This document shows, piece by piece, positions 15,440 to 25,467 of a stretch of DNA of 64,000 nucleotides. Source of the DNA: Sinomicrobium soli (GTDB lineage Bacteria > Bacteroidota > Bacteroidia > Flavobacteriales > Flavobacteriaceae); assembly GCF_003285545.1 (NCBI RefSeq), contig NZ_QLNV01000009.1, positions 1-64,000 on the forward strand, given 5' to 3'. Under the pieces are notes generated by a model. That model did no database searches and was not told the origin of the DNA. It was given only the letters and a program-made list of their open reading frames with translations. How positions within the stretch are numbered: position 1 is the first letter of the stretch; every line of letters starts with the position of its first letter. A program made the position numbers and the translations under genes.

Positions 15440-18253
15440 ATGAGACGTTACTTCTCCCTGTTCCGCATTTTTTTTCCGGGGGTACTGTTGATGGCAGGGC
15501 TTCAATCCGCCACCGGGCAGCAAGATACGCCCGGGCCGTTCCGCGCTGTCGCCCTGGCTTCCGGGGTTCTGGATAACGGCCTGCACTACTATATCATGCA
15601 CAATGAAAACCCGGAGAAAAGGGCTGCGTTTTATTTTGCGCAGCATGTAGGCTCTGTGCAGGAGGAAGATTCCCAGCGGGGCCTGGCTCATTTCCTGGAA
15701 CATATGGCCTTTAACGGGACCCTGCACTATCCGGGCAAGGAGATGCTGAAATTCCTGGAAAAGAACGGGATTAAATTCGGGGAAGAGATCAATGCATTTA
15801 CCGATTACGACAAAACGGTGTACAGTATACGGAATGTGCCCGTGCATAACGAGAGTGTCCTGGATTCCGTATTACTGATACTGCACGACTGGTCTGGCGG
15901 TCTTACCCTCTCTGAAGAGGAGATCGACATGGAGCGGGGTGTGGTGCGGGAAGAATGGCGCACGAGATATCATACCCGGAAACGTGTAGCCGACAGCGTT
16001 AAAAACCGCGGTTTGCTCCGGGGTTCCAGGTATGCGGAGCGCATACCCATAGGGAAGATGGAGGTCATCGACAATTTTGAATACCAGGAGCTTCGCGACT
16101 ATTACCGGAAGTGGTACCGGCCCGATCTGCAGGCGGTGATTATTGTGGGGGATATCGACGCCGGGAAGATGGAGGAGAAGGTCAGAAAACGGTTTTCAGG
16201 CATACCCCTTCGGGAGGGGCTTCCGGAACGCCTGCAATTCGACGTTCCCGTCGATGATGCATTTACCTATATCAATATCACCGACAAGGAACTCGGTCCC
16301 CCCGATATTGAATTCTATATCAAACACTCAGTAACATACCACCCCGGTGAAGAAGAAGAGATCAGGAGCAGTATAAAATCCGGTCTTGTCCATACTGTGC
16401 TTAACCGGCGGTTGGCACGGATGTCCGGCCGGCCGGACAGTCCGGTGTTGTCGGCGCGTTTCGATATCGAAGAAGTGGCAGGCCCTCTCGAAGTCCTGAA
16501 AATGACGGTCAAACCTAAAAAAGACAGTATCCTTCCGGCCCTGGAATTTGCGCTTTCCGAATTAAAGAGAATGGCGATATACGGGGCCACTGATGAAGAG
16601 TTTGACCACGTGAGATCTGTTTCCCTACGCAGCCTTGAACCTGGTGCCGGGGCTTCCCGCGGCCAGAGTCATGTATATCTTGCCATTAAGCTATATGAAA
16701 CCTTTTTTAAAAATCAGCAACTGCCGGACCCTGACTGGGAACGGGATTTCCGAGGGGCATACCTGCAACAGCTCCATGCCGATAGCCTTACCGCCTTTCT
16801 CAACTCGTATTATACCGAAAAAGGAAATGTAGTAGCCATAACAGGATGGGAAAAGACACAGTATCCTGCCGAAAAAGAAATTTTGAAGGTTTTTGAAAGT
16901 GTACGCAACTCCCTGCCGGAACCCTACCGGGAAAGAGAAGTGCATGCAACACTGGAAATGCCGCCGGTGCCCGGGGGAGAAATTGTCAGGGAAACGTATG
17001 CAGACAGTGCGGGCAGTATAAACTACGTATTGTCAAACGGAGCCAGGGTACTCCTGTATAAAACGGACGGGGACAATGAAGGAATATATTTCGAAGCGTT
17101 CAGTCCCGGAGGGAGATCGGCCCTGGACGAAAACCTGTTGCCCAATGCCCTCTTTGCCACCGTATTTTCCGGGGCTTCCGGCCTTGCCAACCTCGATAAT
17201 ACAGCGTTGCGGCAATCGGAAAAGGTTATTCCCGTAAAGGTAACCATAGACGAATATGAAGAATCCTTGTCCGGACATGCGGCGGCAGGTAACCTGGAAA
17301 AACTGCTTCGCGGTGTATTCCTCGCCTTTACGGCCCCGAGGTTCGATCCGGAAGTATTTGACGGTACCAGGCAGCAGCTGGAAATGCTCCGGGCCACCCT
17401 TAAGGGAAATGCGCAAAGCATATTGGGCGATTCGATGCAGCGGGCCATAAACAATTACAGCAGTCGAACCGTACTCTTTGATGAGAAGCTGATGGACAAG
17501 CTGTCGATGCCGGATGTGGAAGCGGTTTACCGCGACCGTATCCGCAATGCCGCCGATTTCGAATTCGTATTTATGGGAAATCCGGACAGCCTGCAGTTCC
17601 GGGAGCTGGTCAAAAAATATATCGGGAGCATCCCCGGAGATGCCCGGATGCGGGAAGTACCGGAAGATCACGGCATGAAACCGGAAAGGGGTACACGTAA
17701 TGTGCACCTGGTAACCGCCATGCAATCGCCCAAATCGGTGGTGAGTATTCACCTTGAAAGAGCGATAGACGATACCCCCGAAAACCGGTTGCTGCTGGAA
17801 ATTACCGGGAAACTCCTGAATAAACGTTATATGGAGCGGATACGGGAAGATGAAGGCGGTACTTATGGCGTTAAAGTAACTTCCGGGCTTTTGCATGTGC
17901 CCGAAGAACACTTGACCCTGGATATCCGCTTCGACTGTAACCCTGAAAAGACCTCCCGGCTGGTGGCCATAGTCTATGAAGAGCTGGAAGAGTTGCAGCA
18001 AAAAGCAGATGCCACATCGCTGGCGGAAATAAAGAACCAGATGAAAAAGGAAATTTCGGAAAAGGTGGGCCATACCACTGCCCGTTTTGAAGAGATCATG
18101 CATAGTGCCAGGACAGGCATCCCGGTACCCGACGCCGGTCTGCCGAAAGCCATCGATGCCGTATCTGCACAGGATATCACGGAATTTGTTACAAAAATGA
18201 TGGATGACCCCGCCATAGTGGAAGGGGTGCTGATGCCTGAAGAAAAGAGATAA
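15440..18253 (+). CDS. M16-family (pitrilysin/insulinase-like) zinc metalloprotease
   Basis: This 937-residue exported protease is expected to degrade oligopeptides in a closed chamber formed by M16 halves. A signal peptide ends near SATGQ (about residue 28). The inverted zinc motif HFLEH (His84, Glu87, His88) is complete, with the third ligand expected in ERGVVREEWR about 80 residues later. Three further M16 domains follow, including the inactive C-terminal half (RYMERIREDEGGTYGVKV is the usual R/Y signature). It is the last gene of locus A, 20 nt after TlpA copy 2. Its presence suggests that SusC/SusD here import peptides or proteins. It is intact. Confidence 0.93.
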   Translation: MRRYFSLFRIFFPGVLLMAGLQSATGQQDTPGPFRAVALASGVLDNGLHYYIMHNENPEKRAAFYFAQHVGSVQEEDSQRGLAHFLEHMAFNGTLHYPGKEMLKFLEKNGIKFGEEINAFTDYDKTVYSIRNVPVHNESVLDSVLLILHDWSGGLTLSEEEIDMERGVVREEWRTRYHTRKRVADSVKNRGLLRGSRYAERIPIGKMEVIDNFEYQELRDYYRKWYRPDLQAVIIVGDIDAGKMEEKVRKRFSGIPLREGLPERLQFDVPVDDAFTYINITDKELGPPDIEFYIKHSVTYHPGEEEEIRSSIKSGLVHTVLNRRLARMSGRPDSPVLSARFDIEEVAGPLEVLKMTVKPKKDSILPALEFALSELKRMAIYGATDEEFDHVRSVSLRSLEPGAGASRGQSHVYLAIKLYETFFKNQQLPDPDWERDFRGAYLQQLHADSLTAFLNSYYTEKGNVVAITGWEKTQYPAEKEILKVFESVRNSLPEPYREREVHATLEMPPVPGGEIVRETYADSAGSINYVLSNGARVLLYKTDGDNEGIYFEAFSPGGRSALDENLLPNALFATVFSGASGLANLDNTALRQSEKVIPVKVTIDEYEESLSGHAAAGNLEKLLRGVFLAFTAPRFDPEVFDGTRQQLEMLRATLKGNAQSILGDSMQRAINNYSSRTVLFDEKLMDKLSMPDVEAVYRDRIRNAADFEFVFMGNPDSLQFRELVKKYIGSIPGDARMREVPEDHGMKPERGTRNVHLVTAMQSPKSVVSIHLERAIDDTPENRLLLEITGKLLNKRYMERIREDEGGTYGVKVTSGLLHVPEEHLTLDIRFDCNPEKTSRLVAIVYEELEELQQKADATSLAEIKNQMKKEISEKVGHTTARFEEIMHSARTGIPVPDAGLPKAIDAVSAQDITEFVTKMMDDPAIVEGVLMPEEKR

Positions 18254-18394
18254 AAAACGGACGGTTTTCAAGTAATGAATCCGTAATCTCCGGGTTGATC
18301 TCTCAAAACCACAGTAAACAGGGATAAATACTTTGTTTTTTATAAATATTTCCCCGGATTCATAAAATAGTTTAAAATATTTCTCCCGAATTAA

Positions 18395-18402
18395 TAGATT
18401 TG
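18395..18402 (+). promoter_or_regulatory. candidate -7 promoter element before the second ECF sigma gene
   Basis: TAGATTTG fits TAnnTTTG, about 84 nt upstream of the sigma start. TTTAAAATATTT lies near the -33 position without a clear TTG, and a similar TTTAAAATATT also precedes the -7 candidate of the first sigma gene. The 232-nt gap holds nothing else I can support. Confidence 0.4.
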
Positions 18403-18485
18403 TATCGCTTTTCACAAAGAACAGTGCCTTTGATCTTACTTTTTACAGATGGAGTGAGAGGTATACTAATCAATTAAAAAGGCGT

Positions 18486-19175
18486 ATGATGCATAGTGGC
18501 CGGCTTCGGGACCATCACGGAGAGGAAAGGGATTTTCGGGAAAATGAGATCAATATCGGCAAGCTTTCCGATACGGAACTCTGGGAGGCATTCCGGAAGG
18601 GGAACCGTATGGCGTTTGAACTGATCTACCGGCGTAACGAAGAACGACTGTTTTATTACGGCATGAAAGTCGTTGCCGATGAAGACCTGGTCTGGGATAC
18701 CGTTCAGGACCTGTTCCTGGACCTTTGGAAAAAGAAATCCGGTATCGGAGAGGTCCGGGTTATCAGGTCTTACCTGTATAAAGCCCTCCGGAACCGGTTG
18801 ATACGGAATGTTGCCCGCCGCAGGAAGATACTTCACTTCGCAGGCGAAGAAGAAGCCGTCCCGGAACCCGGGCGTGTGCCTTTACGGGAACAGCCCGAAG
18901 AACAGGAAGATGACGGTGACCGGGAAAAAAGGATCAGGCAGGTCCTCTCCCTGCTGAGCCGTAAACAACAGGAACTCATCTACCTCCGTTTTTACGACGG
19001 CCTGTCTGCAGATGAGATCGCCGGAGTTACGGGGATGAAAAGGAGAACGGTGTATTACGGACTTTCCAGGGCGATGGAACTCTTAAAAGGGCTCGGTAAG
19101 GACGTCTTTCTTCTCGTGGTACTCCCGCTATCCCTGCAGTTGCGAAAATTAAACGGTATCAAATCTGCACGATAA
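18486..19175 (+). CDS. ECF-family RNA polymerase sigma factor (FecI-like), locus B
   Basis: This 229-residue sigma factor has region 2 at about residues 30-100 (MAFELIYRRNEERLFYYG, VWDTVQDLFLDLWKK) and region 4 at about 150-205 (LLSRKQQELIYLRFYDG, then the HTH ADEIAGVTGMKRRTVYYGL). A highly charged linker (about 120-145) joins them. It is paralogous to the sigma factor of locus A and is followed by FecR and an STN-SusC, so it should control locus B. Starts at 18486 and 18489 are equally possible. The C-terminal tail after region 4 is hydrophobic (VFLLVVLPLSLQL), which is unusual but short. Confidence 0.92.
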   Translation: MMHSGRLRDHHGEERDFRENEINIGKLSDTELWEAFRKGNRMAFELIYRRNEERLFYYGMKVVADEDLVWDTVQDLFLDLWKKKSGIGEVRVIRSYLYKALRNRLIRNVARRRKILHFAGEEEAVPEPGRVPLREQPEEQEDDGDREKRIRQVLSLLSRKQQELIYLRFYDGLSADEIAGVTGMKRRTVYYGLSRAMELLKGLGKDVFLLVVLPLSLQLRKLNGIKSAR

Positions 19176-19356
19176 CTATTTTTATTCTCGTGGTTTTAAG
19201 ACCTGTTTCGTCATATATCATGTCCTGTCCTCCTGCGTCAGCTATTACAGTATTTTTAAAGTTTTTTTAAAAAAAGTATCATGTTTATTGCACAAAGTGA
19301 CCGGGTGAGGTATCCTGTAAATGGATGTTATGGTTTTCCGATAAAAAAATCCGGTC

Positions 19357-20547
19357 ATGAAATACAAGAATTACAGCGGTGATGATTTTCTGAAAGACGA
19401 TGATTTTCTGATGTGGATCTGCGCTCCCGATCCGGAGTCGGATGCCTTCTGGAAAGCCTTTCTCCTGCAACATCCCGAAAAATCGGGAACGATCGCTGCG
19501 GCCCGGAAAAAAGCGGAAGAATACGGCAGGCTGGCCATATATGACGAGCGGCAGAAATACAGCCGGGCGACCTCCGAGGCGGTTTATTCGGCCATTGTAC
19601 AGGGTGTGGAACAGGCAGACCGTACCCGGAAAATATCCGGAAAAACCTTCCCGTTTTCACGGCTGTGGGCGGTGGCCGCCAGTATGGTCGTACTACTGTC
19701 TGCCGGATGGTATTTTTACCGTTATGTGCAGGATGCCGGAAGTCCGGAAGACCGTATAGAAGCCGGTAGCAGCAAGGCCGTACTGACCCTTTCCGATGGT
19801 TCGGAGGTACTCCTGCAGCAGGGAACGGACTACATTTCCGGGCGTGCCAGCAGTGACGGAACTTCGGTCATCTACAGGCATGCCGTAGCCCCGGAGAAAG
19901 AGATGGCCTATAACGAACTCACCATACCCCGCGGAGGGGAATTTTTCCTGTTGTTGTCCGACAGTACTAAAGTATGGCTCAATTCGGAAACCAGGATCAG
20001 GTATCCCGAAAGTTTTACAGACGGAAAACCCAGGGAGGTAGCGCTGCTTTACGGTGAAGCCTATTTTGAAGTCTCTCCTGCCGCAAAACACGGGGGCAAC
20101 AGTTTTAAGGTACGGACGAAAAACCAGGAGATCGAGGTATTGGGTACGCAGTTTAATATCACCGCCTACCCGGAAGATCACGGAGTTACCAGTACCCTGA
20201 TCGAAGGGGAAGTAGCTGTAACCGCCGGGAACGTCCGAAAGGAACTACAGCCCGGGCAACAGGCCGTGGCAGCAAAAAACAATACCATTACCGTAAAAGA
20301 AGTGGAGGTCTTTACGTATACCGCCTGGAAAGAGGGCTATTTCGGTTTCAGGAGCAAACCCCTGGCAGAAGTCATGAACACCCTTTCGCGGTGGTATGAC
20401 GTAAATATCATTATCGAAAACCCCGAACTGGAAAAAATACGCTTTAACGGCATGCTCGACCGCAAACAATCCATTAAAGAAATCCTGTCCATGATCGATC
20501 ACGATATCCGGTTTGATATCCGGGAACGCAATATTACCATATACTGA
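19357..20547 (+). CDS. FecR-type anti-sigma factor, locus B
   Basis: This 396-residue protein has an N-terminal cytoplasmic part (about 1-100), one membrane helix (about 104-122, WAVAASMVVLLSAGWYFY), a periplasmic FecR domain (LTIPRGGEFFLLLSDSTKVWLNS, GEAYFEVSP) and a DUF4974-like C-terminus (FRSKPLAEVMNTLSRWYDV). It is a clear paralog of the locus A FecR. It sits between the sigma factor (181 nt upstream) and the STN-SusC (182 nt downstream) and should relay the SusC signal to the sigma factor. Confidence 0.93.
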   Translation: MKYKNYSGDDFLKDDDFLMWICAPDPESDAFWKAFLLQHPEKSGTIAAARKKAEEYGRLAIYDERQKYSRATSEAVYSAIVQGVEQADRTRKISGKTFPFSRLWAVAASMVVLLSAGWYFYRYVQDAGSPEDRIEAGSSKAVLTLSDGSEVLLQQGTDYISGRASSDGTSVIYRHAVAPEKEMAYNELTIPRGGEFFLLLSDSTKVWLNSETRIRYPESFTDGKPREVALLYGEAYFEVSPAAKHGGNSFKVRTKNQEIEVLGTQFNITAYPEDHGVTSTLIEGEVAVTAGNVRKELQPGQQAVAAKNNTITVKEVEVFTYTAWKEGYFGFRSKPLAEVMNTLSRWYDVNIIIENPELEKIRFNGMLDRKQSIKEILSMIDHDIRFDIRERNITIY

Positions 20548-20640
20548 GATTCATCCGCAATTATGCCACAACATTACCAGAGATCCACGCGAAGTCCCTG
20601 AACAGAGCGGGTAGTAAAATAACAGCTTGTCAGACAAAAA

Positions 20641-20687
20641 AAGGGTAAAAAGTCTATCAACTCTCACATCGCCAGACTTCTACCCTT
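20641..20687 (+). promoter_or_regulatory. stem-loop in the leader between fecR and susC, locus B
   Basis: AAGGGTA (20641-20647) pairs with TACCCTT (20681-20687), and inside it AAGTCT (20650-20655) pairs with AGACTT (20674-20679), a 13-bp stem with small bulges. It ends 42 nt before the SusC start, almost the same distance as the locus A hairpin. The stem sequences differ between the loci, so structure seems kept and not sequence. Confidence 0.45.
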
Positions 20688-20729
20688 AACCATCATTAAT
20701 TAATTACTAACCAATGAATTCACAAATGT

Positions 20730-23700
20730 ATGAAAATTAAATACAGCAACCTCCGGTACCATAGGGTATACGGAAAAAAAATAGTACTCTTTGGCATGAG
20801 ATTATTTATCATCCTTTTTTGTACGATAACCTTCGGGTTTACTTCTCCGGATATCCTTGCGCAGCATTCAATCACGGTAAAAGCAACTAAAACCATAGGA
20901 CCAGACGAACTGTTTGAACTGATCATGCAACAGACAGACTATGTGTTTTTTTACCCGGAACACATACTCAAGGGGCTTACGCCTCTTACGCTGCACAAGG
21001 GAAAAATAAAAGTGTCGGAACTGTTAGACCGATATCTGTCATCCACAGACGTGGTTTATGAAGTCGATAAAAAGGTCATTAAGATCTTCCGGAAAACGAG
21101 TTCCCCGGATACACCAAAACAGCACCAGAGGCCCGATTCGTCCCAGCAACAATACCTGCGTATCGGAGGTGCCGTTACCGGTTCGGAGGGAGAGGTTCTG
21201 CCAGGGGTAAATATTGTCGTTAAAAATACGGGCAGGGGCACCATGTCGGATGAAGCAGGGGAATATAACCTGCGGGCAAACCCGAACGACACGCTTGTTT
21301 TTACATACATCGGGTTCAAAAAAACAAGTATACCGGTAAACGGCCGGGAACAGATCGATGTGGTCATGCAGGAAGATATCATGTCTCTGGAAGGCGTGGT
21401 AATCAATGCCGGGTACTATAAGGTAAAGGACAGGGAGCGTACGGGAAATATCACAAAGGTAACATCAAAAGATATAGAAAATCAACCGGTGACCAACCCG
21501 ATCATGGCATTGCAGGGGAGGGTAGCGGGACTGGATATTACTCCTTCGAGCGGAATTGCCGGTGGTGCATTCCATATCGAAATAAGGGGCAGGAACAGCC
21601 TGTCAAACACCAATGGTTCCCGGCCGCTCATCATCGTAGATGGAGTGCCGGTAAACCTGGAACAGATCAATTCTTCCAATCCGCTCTTGAACGCCTCGGG
21701 AGGATATGACCCTCTGAGCACCCTTGATCCGGGCAATATTGAAAGTATGGAAGTGTTGAAGGATGCCGATGCCACGGCGATTTACGGGTCGAGGGGAGCC
21801 AATGGCGTGGTCCTGATCACCACCAAAAACAACAACAGGAAAACCGGTACCCATATCAATGTGCGTTTTTCTTCCGGTATTGCAGAAGTTCCCCATAGGC
21901 TCCAACTACTCAACAGTTCACAATACCTCGAAATGCGCCGAGAAGCATTTGAAAATGCCGGACAGGAACCTACTGCCGCCAATGCCCCCGATCTTATGGT
22001 ATGGGACACTTCAAGGAATACCGATTGGCAAAAGGAACTTCTGGGAAACACCGCAAATATCACCGATTTTCAATCCCGTATAAGCACCGGAACGGGCAAC
22101 ACCACCTTTAGTTTCGGAGCGGCGTATCACAAGGAAAATTTCGTGTTCCCGGGAGACTTCTATTACGAAAGAATGAACCTTAATTTCAATGCCAACCACC
22201 TCTCGGAAAACGGGAAGTTCAAGGCCGTGGTTTCCGGAAATTACGGGATTACCAACAACAGGTTGTTCTCCGGGCAGGACATAACGGGTGTAGCCCTGAA
22301 CCTTCCCCCGGTAGCACCGCCGATATATGATGAAAACGGACATCTCAACTGGGAGAACAATACCTTTAACAATCCCCTGGCAGTGTTGGAAAAAAAAGAT
22401 AAGAACCGGATCAATAATTTGATCTTCAACACAAATATGTCTTATACCATATGGCCTACCCTATCTGCGTCGATAAGTATGGGCTATAACCGCCTGGACC
22501 GGAAAGGGCACACCATAGCTCCGATTAGTGCTCTCAATCCCAGTAATATAGGTCCTGAAACCACAGGCTCCGGAGAGTTTTATGTCAATGACCGGACCTC
22601 GTGGATCATGGAACCGCAATTAAACTATGCCGAATCGTTCGGAGACCATGCACTGGATATGCTCGTAGGGACTACATTTCAGAAAAACAGTTCTTCATAC
22701 CAGCGTATCGAAGCCCTCGGATATTCTTCCGATTCTCAATTGGAAAGTCTCGTAGCTGCTTCAACCATCAATTATGTAACAGATGATGAAATCATTTACA
22801 AATACGCCGCCATATATGCCCATATAGGATATAATTATAAAAGCAGGTACTTTGTAAACCTTACCGGAAGAAGAGATGGTTCTTCCCGTTTCGGGCCCAA
22901 TAACCGTTTCGGGAATTTTGGGGCTTTAGGTGCGGCGTGGATCTTCTCTGAAGAGCATTTTCTCAGGGACAATGCTGTGCTGAACTTCGGAAAACTGAGG
23001 ATGAGCTACGGAACCACGGGAAGTGACAACATAGGAGATTACAGTTACCTGGACCTCTATACCAGCAAGTACTATTCATATTTAGGCGTTACCCCCGTAT
23101 CTCCTCTGGCGCTTTACAATGCCGATTACCAGTGGGAAATTACCAGAAAATTGGAAGCAGCAGCAGAAGTGAGCTTTCTGAATGATCGTATTCATCTCGA
23201 AACAGCCTGGTACAGAAACCGCTCTTCCAACCAGCTGGTCGATTACCGTTTGGCAAACACTACAGGGTTTAGTTCGGTGATCACCAATCAGAATGCTGTT
23301 GTGCAGAATACGGGTTGGGAAATTTTATTGAACACCCGGAATATATCGGGCGATGACTTTTCCTGGATGACATCGTTCAATCTCACCATACCCAGGAATA
23401 AGCTGATAGCCTTTCCCGATTTCGAGAATTCGTCCTATGCGTCTGTTTATGAAATAGGGCAGCCCCTCAGCCTTGCCAAACTGTACAGGTTTAAAGGAGT
23501 AAACCCCGACACCGGGGTTTATGAAGTAGAAGATGCCAATGCCGATGGTGTTATAGATAATAATGACAGGGTGGTCTATCAGAATACAGGACGAAAGTTC
23601 TACGGAGGCTTACAGAACACCTTCAGGTATAAGGATTTTGAACTCAACGTTCTGCTTCAGTATTCCAGGCAGGTAAACCGGACTCCGGTCTCGCTCATTG

Positions 23701-24059
23701 GGATGTACGCCGAAAACTACCCCGTACGTATCCTGGACCGATGGCAGGCTCCCGGCGATGATGCTTCCTTCCAAAAATATTCCTCAGACTCCTCTATTGT
23801 CCTTCCCTGGTCTTATGCCTCACAAAGTACCTTCGGGTTTGTGGACAATTCGTTTGTACGATTAAAAACACTAAATCTCACCTATCATGTTCCCGGAAAG
23901 ATCAAGAAATCCCTGAAGCTCAAAAGCGCCAAGGTCTATCTGCAGGGGCAGAACCTCCTGACATTTACAAAGTCCGGGGATTACCAGCTCGATCCTGAAA
24001 CCAACAACGGGTTTCCTCCCCTGCGTATGATGCTCCTCGGGATAGATGTCAACTTCTAA
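20730..24059 (+). CDS. SusC/RagA-type TonB-dependent outer-membrane transporter with STN domain, locus B
   Basis: This 1109-residue protein has a long signal region ending near DILAQ (about residue 45), an STN domain (about 55-125, LFELIMQQTDYVFFYPE), a carboxypeptidase-regulatory-like domain (about 145-212, GSEGEVLPGVNIVVKNTG), a plug (about 225-365, IEIRGRNSLSN and VLKDADATAIYGSRGANGVVLI) and a barrel ending in LLGIDVNF. The STN domain links it to the FecR/sigma pair upstream. It is the paralog of the locus A transporter but about 100 residues shorter in the barrel. The SusD gene follows directly. Confidence 0.95.
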   Translation: MKIKYSNLRYHRVYGKKIVLFGMRLFIILFCTITFGFTSPDILAQHSITVKATKTIGPDELFELIMQQTDYVFFYPEHILKGLTPLTLHKGKIKVSELLDRYLSSTDVVYEVDKKVIKIFRKTSSPDTPKQHQRPDSSQQQYLRIGGAVTGSEGEVLPGVNIVVKNTGRGTMSDEAGEYNLRANPNDTLVFTYIGFKKTSIPVNGREQIDVVMQEDIMSLEGVVINAGYYKVKDRERTGNITKVTSKDIENQPVTNPIMALQGRVAGLDITPSSGIAGGAFHIEIRGRNSLSNTNGSRPLIIVDGVPVNLEQINSSNPLLNASGGYDPLSTLDPGNIESMEVLKDADATAIYGSRGANGVVLITTKNNNRKTGTHINVRFSSGIAEVPHRLQLLNSSQYLEMRREAFENAGQEPTAANAPDLMVWDTSRNTDWQKELLGNTANITDFQSRISTGTGNTTFSFGAAYHKENFVFPGDFYYERMNLNFNANHLSENGKFKAVVSGNYGITNNRLFSGQDITGVALNLPPVAPPIYDENGHLNWENNTFNNPLAVLEKKDKNRINNLIFNTNMSYTIWPTLSASISMGYNRLDRKGHTIAPISALNPSNIGPETTGSGEFYVNDRTSWIMEPQLNYAESFGDHALDMLVGTTFQKNSSSYQRIEALGYSSDSQLESLVAASTINYVTDDEIIYKYAAIYAHIGYNYKSRYFVNLTGRRDGSSRFGPNNRFGNFGALGAAWIFSEEHFLRDNAVLNFGKLRMSYGTTGSDNIGDYSYLDLYTSKYYSYLGVTPVSPLALYNADYQWEITRKLEAAAEVSFLNDRIHLETAWYRNRSSNQLVDYRLANTTGFSSVITNQNAVVQNTGWEILLNTRNISGDDFSWMTSFNLTIPRNKLIAFPDFENSSYASVYEIGQPLSLAKLYRFKGVNPDTGVYEVEDANADGVIDNNDRVVYQNTGRKFYGGLQNTFRYKDFELNVLLQYSRQVNRTPVSLIGMYAENYPVRILDRWQAPGDDASFQKYSSDSSIVLPWSYASQSTFGFVDNSFVRLKTLNLTYHVPGKIKKSLKLKSAKVYLQGQNLLTFTKSGDYQLDPETNNGFPPLRMMLLGIDVNF

Positions 24060-24069
24060 TACTAAAAAA

Positions 24070-25437
24070 ATGAAATACACACTTCTGAACATATGCTGTA
24101 CGATCTCCGCGATATTCCTCTGTATATCCTGTGAAGATTTTCTGGATGCCGAACTGAACAAGTCGCTGAGTACCAAAGAAACCATTTTTGCAAGCGATGA
24201 AGGGGCTACTTCAGCCATGTTTTCGGTCTATTACGACATGATGTCTTACAGTAAACTGAGTGGTTATCCCGAAGGGCTTTTCGATATGGCCGGAGTTGGT
24301 GCCGATAACCTGCATTACTATCCCGAAAGCGGGAGCCTCTACGAATTTGAAACACACAATATCGATCCCGAAAACACCCATGTCAGTGCATTGTGGAACC
24401 TGATGTACAATTTGATCTATCAGGTCAACGCCATTATTGAAGGAGTAAATGCTTCCGGAAGTATTTCCGCCGATACTAAAGACCAGTTATTGGGAGAAGC
24501 AAAATTTATGCGGGCCTATTTCTATTTTTACCTCACGGAGCTCTTTGGAGATGTCCCCCTGATTACGTCAACAGATTACAATGAAAATACCTCTACACCG
24601 AGAACACCCAGGGAAGAGATAGACCAGCGTATTCTGGAAGACCTTTCGGAGGCTTTGGGGCACCTGGGCGACGACTATATCACTTCAGGGCGTATTCGCC
24701 CTAACAAGGCCTGTGCCCAGGCTATGCTCGCCAGGGTATATCTCTTCAGGAAAGATTGGGAAAATGCGGAACAGAAAGCCACGGAGGTCATTGAAAACCC
24801 CGCATATCACATATCTCCGGTAGACGAAGCTTTTTTAAAAGACAGTGAGGAAACCATATGGCAATTAAAACCTGTAATTCCTACTTACGGTACCCCGGAA
24901 GGGTACAATTATATTCTGACCGCCACGCCCCGGAACACCGTGCTTACCGAAGCATTGATCCGGTCTTTTGAAGAAAATGATCTTCGTCTGCACCACTGGA
25001 TAGGGACATTTACAGGAGACACAGGGACCTTTTATTATCCTTATAAGTATAAGGTCAGGACAAAGGGAGATACTGAAGAATGGATCGAGTATTCGAAGGT
25101 ATTCCGCCTGTCCGAACAATATCTCATCCGCGCGGAAGCCAGGGTACAACTGGGGAAACTCGATGAAGCGAGGGCCGATCTCAATGTGGTGCGTAACCGG
25201 GCGGAGATAGGAAAGACCGGTGAGCAGGAGCCACTTGACCTCCTTGCATCCATAGCCGTGGAACGCCGCCATGAACTGTTTGCCGAATGGGGGCACCGGT
25301 GGCTGGACATTAAACGTGAATTGTCGCCTTCCGGAGTATTGACCGATCCCGATAAAAAACTATGGCCCATACCACAGGACGAATTTTACCGGAACCCTGG
25401 ACTGGGAGATCAGAACCCGGGTTACCCGCTTTATTAA
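24070..25437 (+). CDS. SusD/RagB-family nutrient-binding lipoprotein, locus B
   Basis: I place the start at the ATG at 24070, 10 nt after the SusC stop; an in-frame ATG at 24046 lies inside the SusC gene. The product is about 455 residues, with a lipoprotein signal ending LCISC (Cys near residue 22), the typical mature start EDFLDAELNKS, TPR-like helices (LLGEAKFMRAYFYFYLTELFGDVPLI; ACAQAMLARVYLFRKDWENAE) and the C-terminal signature RRHELFAEWGHRWLDIKR. It should bind the locus B substrate at the surface. Confidence 0.93.
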   Translation: MKYTLLNICCTISAIFLCISCEDFLDAELNKSLSTKETIFASDEGATSAMFSVYYDMMSYSKLSGYPEGLFDMAGVGADNLHYYPESGSLYEFETHNIDPENTHVSALWNLMYNLIYQVNAIIEGVNASGSISADTKDQLLGEAKFMRAYFYFYLTELFGDVPLITSTDYNENTSTPRTPREEIDQRILEDLSEALGHLGDDYITSGRIRPNKACAQAMLARVYLFRKDWENAEQKATEVIENPAYHISPVDEAFLKDSEETIWQLKPVIPTYGTPEGYNYILTATPRNTVLTEALIRSFEENDLRLHHWIGTFTGDTGTFYYPYKYKVRTKGDTEEWIEYSKVFRLSEQYLIRAEARVQLGKLDEARADLNVVRNRAEIGKTGEQEPLDLLASIAVERRHELFAEWGHRWLDIKRELSPSGVLTDPDKKLWPIPQDEFYRNPGLGDQNPGYPLY

Positions 25438-25467
25438 TACTATCGTATAACATTATAATTTGACAAG

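Noticed and set aside
17033-18415. Long minus-strand reading frame opposite the M16 protease
   Set aside because: Codon and residue pattern are those of a shadow of the plus-strand protease, with no recognisable domain.
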